The notes below the pieces were generated by a model, which ran no database searches, was not told where the DNA came from, and saw only the letters and a list, made by a program, of their open reading frames with translations. A stretch of DNA of 64,000 nucleotides from Lactuca virosa (taxonomy: Eukaryota > Streptophyta > Magnoliopsida > Asterales > Asteraceae). Within the stretch, counting starts at the first letter, position 1. Every line of letters begins with the position of its first letter. A program made the translations under genes and the position numbers. Below are positions 57,588 through 64,000 of the stretch, in pieces. The stretch spans positions 103,311,525 to 103,375,524 of the forward strand of contig CAKMRJ010003334.1 of the NCBI GenBank assembly GCA_928212115.1, written 5' to 3'.

Positions 57588-59050
57588 TGCATAAACTAGC
57601 CATGGACATTTGTGTTGTTGAATGTGTTGATTTATTTAAAATGGTTGTGATTATTTATTTATTAATATGGTATGTAATAATTAAATAGATAGTTTTCTTT
57701 TGTTAATTTTTATAAGTAATAGATTAGTTTTAGAAATAGTTTATTTTTATAAAAACGTAAAAAGAATGAAGATGGTGGTCATTTTGAAGATCAAAAGTTT
57801 ATAAAGTTGATTTTATTTAAGTTTCTCAAACTATATAAAATTATTTTTATAAACTTCCTACAAGGTGTTGCAGCAAGTGGAAGCACATGAAGACTTTACA
57901 AGATAAATGTCTCTTATGTCCCTTTAGGAATGGACTTGATAATTTTGTGATGGCTCAAAAAATTATTACTAATTAATGGTTTGGTTTATGCACATATGTT
58001 ATAATTGTTATGCATGCTTGTGTTGTTTTATGTTTATGTTATTATTATAATGTTATGGTTGATAAATTAGTTTTTCAAATGCAAAATAATATTTGAACAT
58101 AAATAAACATCACAAAGAGTTTGGTTTTAATGAAATTTACCTTTTAACATAAGATGCTAAAAAAATAGTGTTACAATAAAACAAGCTTTATCGTTAAAAC
58201 TAGTAACCGGTAAAAATTTCGGGATTAAAATTGTACAAGTTTAAAATTGAGATTTATAAACTTATCAAACTCCAAACCTTATTTTATAAAAGAAAGTTTT
58301 ATTAAAAGGTTTACAATGTTCTAAAGCGCTCAAACATCGACTTAATACTAGCTATTAAAATTTGATCGCGTTAATTTTATAAAACCGGGTTATATAAAAG
58401 GAACATTGTTAAAATGTGATTTTTTTTTTCATAAAATAAGATTTTTAAAAGGTATACCATGGTTTATTGAATGCATGCAATAACCATGATATAACATGTT
58501 TTTTAAACTAGAATTATAAAAACATCAAAGACCCCTTACAAACCTCAAATCTATACAATTCTTTTATAAAGAACACTCGCACGTCTCTTGTATGCACTGG
58601 TGGGATAAAGGATACCTAACCGCTTGGTGTTATCTTTTAATGGCCGATGTGTTTTCGCGATTTCTATAACCAAGTTATAGGCTGATTACACAAGTTTTTC
58701 AAATTGGATGATTTGATCGGAGATCTCTTGTGATAAAGGATACCTAAGCAAGAGAGTTCCGAGGCATAGATGAGATCAAACATGTCTAATTAAATTTGTT
58801 ATTAGCGATCCCATAAATCTAGGAATTATATGGTAAGATATAATTGATAATCGATATCTACCGGGTTGAATTCGGATGCATGGGATAAATGATACCTAAC
58901 CATTTATTTGTTTTGCAACTTGGATCCTAGACTTTAATAATTAATGTTTTTTAGAAACTAAAAGGGTATTAATTATTAAAGATTAAATATTGAAAATACT
59001 AAATGAATTTTGTTAAAATTTTGTAGATATATAATCCACTCTCATAACCA
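57330..59050 (+). other. Copia family 2 leader with recurrent GATAAAGGATACCTAA
   Basis: No gene. A (TA)n tract is at 57549-57583. GGGATAAAGGATACCTAACC at about 58612, GTGATAAAGGATACCTAAGC at about 58731 and GGGATAAATGATACCTAACC at about 58883 are three copies of one motif, 119 and 152 bp apart, conserved in an otherwise diverging leader. Confidence 0.7.
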
Positions 59051-59059
59051 TGAATTGTC

Positions 59060-59310
59060 ATTTCTCTTTTAATGACTTAATGAAACAATAACATTCAATA
59101 GATACAACTTTAATGAATGGGTTCATGTCTTAAGAGACAATCTCGTGAGAGATGTGAAATTGTATACACTTAAAGGACCTATTCCTAAACAAATTGCTTT
59201 GAGCAATAGACCTCAATATGATACCTACTAAATGCATCACAGTGATGCTGAAGATGCTTCTAACATCATACTAGGAACAATTATTCATGACTTCTACGAT
59301 GTTTTGGATA

Positions 59311-59382
<72 letters not shown>

Positions 59383-59492
59383 GGTTATATAACAGGTTAA
59401 GCAATATTCCAATAAATATAGTGATATTTTGTTGGAATAATGCAAGGCTTAAAGAGTCACATTGTGTGATCTAAAAGACCCACGTTTTATGG
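59060..59492 (+). pseudogene. gag: Copia family 2 gag, N-terminal part
   Basis: Reading near 59115-59310 gives WVHVLRDNLVRDVKLYTLKG, a stop, and DAEDASNIILGTIIHDFYDVLDN, resembling the start of a copia gag. A (TA)n tract at 59314-59380 interrupts it. The solo LTR follows at 59493. Identification rests on the zinc knuckle beyond the insertion and on position. Confidence 0.55.
59314..59380. repeat. (TA)n microsatellite inside the gag remnant
   Basis: About 33 TA units lie in what was coding sequence. Confidence 0.95.
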
Positions 59493-62048
59493 TGTGACAT
59501 CCCCAATATCACGGCCAGAAAAGACCGATTTTGTTTATGCTTTATAGAAAAATCAGAGTAATTCTTTTAATAAAAATGTGCGGAATTTGTTCCCAGAAAA
59601 ACATGATAAATGTGTTATCAAAGCATTTCCGAAGAAATGTATTTTATTCATTTAAAAATATTGGGATGCCATCGTCAATACAGAAACATAAGCATAAACA
59701 GAACTTACATTCATTATCACTGGTGATTTATATCTCCTTAATCTCTCAGTGTAATGTAACTTTATATTGACACCTATGATACAAATAAACTGAGTGGTTC
59801 AGGTTGGGAAACCTGGTGAGTACATAGGGTTTTCAACCCACAATAATATAATTATTATGTTTAAACATCAAACAATCAACCCAATTACCCATCCCCATTA
59901 TCTTCTTTACTCTCAAGGATCTACCCTAAGAATCGACTATTCCTCGTTAATTCATTCCTAAGGATCATCCTAAGGAAACGGTACGAAATCCATCGTTGCT
60001 AGGGTTTACTCAACAGGCACTAAGTCGCATAGTCGCCAGGGTTTAGGCACTAAGTCTCATAGTCGCCAGGGTTTATACAACAGGCACTAAGTCGCATAGT
60101 CGCCAGGGTTTAGGCACTAAGTCTCATAGTCGCCAGGGTTATATCGTTTATCTACAATATCGTTTCCGAGAATCCACTCGCAATACATGTCAATGGGTTT
60201 TTAGAGTACAACTGGTGAATACATAGTTCAAATACACCTACAGGTTGCGAGCCTGCTAGTGTTCCACTGGACTGTCTAGAATAGTTCGTGGTTGTCATCC
60301 ATACTCTGCTAGATGACGGGGCCAACACTTGGGTAAAAGGCTTCTTTCATGGTTCACCTCTCACCCTTATCTCATGGTTTATATCACCTCTCATCATTTT
60401 GTTTTGTCACACAGCAACTATTTCATCTACCCATGTTTTACCCAACACATTTTGTAGATATAAAATACATATACAGTTTAAATCATTTAAAACATGTATA
60501 AAAATCTTTCACCCAGCATAGACGGCAAGTATACAGACAATATGCACACATAGCATGTAATTTATATTAAATAATTCATATATATGTGTAAGATGAAAGT
60601 AACTATGCACTCACCTGGTAAGGTGGTGACTCGGTACTCGGACAGCACTTCGTTATCTCAAAACAATTTTCCCTTGACAAAACCTAGTATCAATACTACT
60701 AGGGTTTAGTCTAACGTTAACCGCGACTAATTAATAGTCTAGCTATTATTACTATTATATAATCGTTAAACAACACTCTTATATAACTCATAATAATAGC
60801 CCAAATAATTATTTTAAGGTCCTAATAATGTTACTATAATTAATTAGAAGCTATATTAAAAATAACGTAGGCGTAGCTCACTTACAGTGGGTTTTCTCGA
60901 AAACCGGGCTTCGCTTGGAGCAGCGTTTCCGAACCGAAAGACCCTTTTTCTCGGGACTCCGGGAGCCTCGGGGCTTCCTTTGGGTGCTAGGGGGTTCCCT
61001 AGGGTTTAGGGGGTTGGAATGGGTTAGAGAGAAAGAAGTTAGAGAGAGAAGTGATTTTGGAGTGAAGAAGTCGGCAGCCTCGCACTTCTATTTATAGTGG
61101 CTGAACCTCGGATTACGCTGGGTGTAGCCCTTGGTTACGCTGGGCGTAACTTCGGATAAGGCCGCTACGTGGCGATCTCCGGATGGTGCGATGTGGACGC
61201 CTCGGAACCGCATGAGACCGAAGTACGTTGTGCGTACTCCATTTCGGACGCTGGGCGTAATGCGAAGGGTGGCATGTCACTCATCCGAAGCGGGTCCTCC
61301 TATCAGCAATGGGCGGTCCAGATCGAGACACGCCATCACTATTCGCACCAGCTTCGCAAATTCGAGTTCCAACTTCAAAAATTCGTATATTTTTCATACA
61401 ATCTCCGTTTTCGACGTTCTTTATATCCACGCGTAGGCGGGAACGTACTCTACAACTTTCGTTTAGACTCCGTTGGCTAATTTTCGACCGGTCTTAAATC
61501 TTACAGTAGGATGAGATTAGACCGTTAAATGACCGCGAAAAATTCGTAACTCCTTCATACGGACTCCGTTTTCGTCTGTATTTTTATTGTTGAGTTCCTA
61601 TTAATGAGATCTTCAACTCTCATTTAGGTCGCATAAGCCAAAAACCGCTCGAACTAAAATTCGAGTTTCGGGTCGTGCTCTGCTATGCCAAATCTTAGAA
61701 AATTCATAACTTCCTCATACAAAGTAGGATTTGGGCGTTCTTTTTTTTGTATGTTCTCGGTTTAACGTATTCTACAACTTTTATTTAGATCACTAAGGCT
61801 AAAATTCGCTCTATCGTAAATTCACTATCTACGCTTCCCGGTGCCGTGTCGGTTTTGCCGTAAAACTTCGACGGGCCATAACTTCTTCGTTATAACTCGG
61901 ATTTCGGCGTTCTTTATATGTACAGAACCCTTGAGACATATTCTAAAACTTGGTTAAGATTATTTATTCTAAAATAATCTTTTGTCAAAAAGTCGTTTTC
62001 GACTCCTATTATCTCTAAATTGACTAGCCCAGATCTACGGGCGTTACA
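59493..62048 (-). mobile_element. Gypsy solo LTR, 2.56 kb, inside copia gag
   Basis: It is flanked by TATGG at 59488-59492 and 62049-62053. On the minus strand it begins TGTAACGCCCGTAGATC and ends GGGGATATTGTGACA-like (plus strand start TGTGACATCCCC). A minus-strand TATAAATAG box lies near 61088-61096. Modules near 61384, 61545, 61711 and 61878 correspond one to one with those of 30936-33259, its close relative. A minisatellite lies at 60016-60140. Confidence 0.92.
60016..60140 (+). repeat. Minisatellite with higher-order (dimer) structure
   Basis: GGCACTAAGTCGCATAGTCG and GGCACTAAGTCTCATAGTCG alternate; units start at 60016, 60046, 60083 and 60113, so a dimer of 67 bp is repeated twice. The related LTR at 30936-33259 lacks this expansion. 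Confidence 0.85.
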
Positions 62049-62200
62049 TATGGACTAAACACCTTTAAGCACAAGAAATCTAAAAAGGCCCACTTAGATG
62101 GATCTTGTTTCTTTTGTGAAGAAACTGGACACCGGTAGAGGGACTGCTCCTCTTATCTAGAAAGAAAGTTTGGAAGACACTAGTACTTCATGTATCTACT
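62049..62200 (+). pseudogene. gag: Copia family 2 gag, zinc knuckle part
   Basis: 62106-62147 reads as CX2CX4HX4C (CFFCEETGH, then after a stop RDC), the nucleocapsid knuckle. It is preceded by a basic stretch (KHKKSKKAH). The TAG within the knuckle disables it. Confidence 0.75.
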
Positions 62201-63713
62201 GGATATAACTCATACTTTTCGTGTAACGCTCAAGTACTTGGTACTTAAATGTTAATCTAATATGTGTAACTTGATTGCAGATATTTATAGAAGAGTAACT
62301 AGTTGAGCACAAGCAAGTTGGAACTACACTCTCGAAGTTTAGTTTATTATTTATGCTTAGAACATAAATTGTTTGTAATATAAAACAATGTTTGTTTTGG
62401 AACAATGTCTGTTTTAAATTTAGCATGTCTAAATATTTATGTCTCAATTATTTATTTAAATGTTTGATTATTTACTAGATCGTTTTTCATAACGATAATA
62501 CTCATATTCTGAAATGATTGACTTCTATTTCTGAGACTAGATCTCTTAATACAATTACAAAGTAAATATCAACATTTTATAAATAAAATTAAGTTCTATA
62601 TGCAAGCACTTTTGATTTAAACTTGTTTTAAATCAAACTTATCCATGACATTGTTATCTTTATTGTATAAATGAAAATCCACATATTCGAACTTCAAGAA
62701 AGGGATATTTGAAGGCAAATAATGTAGTTTATTTGACATATGTGAATCTTATTTATATATAAAAGATTCCTAATAATATTTTCACTAAAGTGTGGAGAAA
62801 ATAATTATTAAGGAACTATACACTTTGGTGTATGACTTCCTTTCTAATGAATGTCTATGATTAAGCACAAGATACAACCCAGTAGTACCATCTAAAGCCT
62901 TCGTGATGATAAAGGGTGAAATAAAATTTAATTACTTTCTAATCGGTAGAAATGTCCTCCTTTTAACCTTTTTGGGATTATACTTCAATCACTATTAATT
63001 CTATCTAGAATACAAACACCAACTAATTATATAATTATAGAATATTCTAAAAGGGCATTTAGATTATTATATGCAAACCCACCAAGAATAAGTTCCTTTA
63101 TTCCTCTGAAAGTTGAATTAGCAGAAAGAAAGCTTCTAAAGACAAAGCAATTGGGAGGCACATGGAAGTTGAAGTAGTTCAAGAACCATAGCCTGATGTA
63201 ACAATTGTTGGCACTAGTTTTAACAAGAAATTGTTAAACATGAATAATAGCTATTCATAAACACAAATTGTTCACAATAATGGTAGAAATCATCTATGAC
63301 CTGAGAAATGTGGAATCTATCATTGATGAGTTCTTGATGGTTTCTAGTTAAACCATCAATTACCAAAATGTTATATCAGATCTTGAATCTGACAAATGAC
63401 TTAGAGTCACGAACATTGAGATGTAATCCATGTTTAATAATCAAGTATGGGCTTGATTAATCTTTCTCTCTATAGCAAGGCTAGAAGGAGTAAAAGATTG
63501 TTCTAGAAAGAATATATATACATGAATATATATACACATTTAGTAACACTTGTTATATAAGGATTTTCTCATACTCATGTCATTGACTATGGTCCTTATC
63601 ATACTCATTACATTGACTATGATCAAACCTTTTCACAAGTAGATATGATTAGATCAACAAGGATGTTGTTTACTATAACTTCATATTCTTAATATGAGAT
63701 ATAGCAAATAGAT
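62201..63713 (+). other. Decayed sequence behind gag of copia family 2
   Basis: 1.5 kb of AT-rich sequence with stops in all frames. Parts may be ruined protease/integrase, but I cannot identify a domain. Short tandem-like phrases near 63540-63620 (CTCAT-CATTGACTATGGTC) occur twice. Confidence 0.5.
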
Positions 63714-64000
63714 TGTTAGGTCATGTTTTGTTGGTTTGAGCTAGGCATTCATTTGTATGGGCTTTGTTAGTGTTTGTTCATGTGTTTGTATGGGTTTACG
63801 GTTAGGTGGCGTTTACGGTTCATGTGGCGTTTACGGTTCGTATGGTGTTTACGGCTGTAAACGAGTTTACGGTTATTGTTCCCTATAAATAATGTTAGTA
63901 GATGTCAGATGTAGGTAGCAGTTTACGGTCAAGTGTGTGTGTTTTGAGTCCATTGTACCTGACGTTTTCAGCTGATATAAAACGTGTGCAATTTGGATCA
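63714..64000 (+). repeat. Possible 5' part of another LTR
   Basis: TGTTAGGTCATG may be the start of an LTR. An array of GTTTACGGTT at 63794-63874 and a TATAAAT box at 63884-63890 follow, as expected of a promoter region. The window ends before a boundary or primer site, so this remains tentative. Confidence 0.4.
63794..63874 (+). repeat. 18-bp-period array of GTTTACGG upstream of a TATA box
   Basis: GTTTACGG(T/C)T starts at 63794, 63811, 63829, 63847 and 63865; a further GTTTACGGTC is at 63921. An inverted GTAAAC is at 63857. The array ends 10 bp before TATAAAT. Confidence 0.9.

Larger units (their letters stand above)
56131..63713 (+). mobile_element. Copia family 2 element, 5' part, decayed
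   Basis: It has a 5' LTR, a primer site, a leader of about 1.7 kb, a gag remnant (59060-59492 and 62049-62200) split by a gypsy solo LTR, and decayed sequence to about 63713. No integrase or RT frame remains in the window. The 3' LTR was not found; the element either runs beyond 64000 or is truncated. Confidence 0.7.

Overview
This 64 kb window is plant nuclear heterochromatin made almost entirely of nested LTR retrotransposons. I see no intact host gene and no tRNA, rRNA or CRISPR array. Four things point to a eudicot plant: AT-rich spacers, Ty1/copia and Ty3/gypsy proteins, primer sites matching plant initiator-Met and Asp tRNAs, and LTRs of 0.7-2.6 kb. The element types and a recurrent ACTCGNCGAGT palindrome suggest Asteraceae, perhaps Lactuca, but that is recognition and not proof.

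Block 1 (1-37067) is one large plus-strand Ty3/gypsy element whose 5' half lies left of the window. It has been invaded at least four times. A copia-derived non-autonomous element (here 'family 1', 1-7428) sits in its reverse transcriptase at the catalytic box. A 12.9 kb copia element with an extra long ORF behind pol (8774-21696, TSD GTTGG) splits its integrase. Its 3' LTR (22656-37067) carries a solo copia LTR (23817-24762, TSD CTATG) and a minus-strand family 1 element (25525-36407, TSD AATAC). That family 1 copy itself hosts a gypsy solo LTR (30936-33259, TSD TAGAT) and ends in an odd PBS/LTR mosaic followed by a second copy of its own left flank and LTR.

Block 2 (37068-48690) holds an Athila-like gag-protease element without reverse transcriptase or integrase (38129-47945). 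It lies inside a (TA)n microsatellite, and its gag is split by another solo LTR (40502-42770, TSD CCTGA).

Block 3 (48691-56130) has the 3' end of a copia element that keeps RNase H and looks like an autonomous relative of family 1. A 1.6 kb solo LTR (50672-52286, TSD GTGCA) sits just upstream of the TATA box of its 3' LTR. Next come a truncated gypsy LTR, its primer site and a non-coding leader with a diverged direct duplication.

Block 4 (56131-64000) starts a copia element of the same family as the 23817 solo LTR. Its gag is split by a 2.56 kb solo LTR (59493-62048, TSD TATGG). The window ends in what may be another LTR, with an 18-bp-period GTTTACGG array upstream of a TATA box.

All coding regions are transposon-derived and most are broken by stops or frameshifts. 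The most notable patterns are (a) ACTCG-N-CGAGT palindromes spaced about two helical turns apart in at least three unrelated element types, including inside a gag-protease reading frame; (b) the roughly 1300-codon ORF of unknown function behind copia pol; (c) a strand-biased CCGCA word saturating that same element; and (d) a conserved non-autonomous/autonomous pair.
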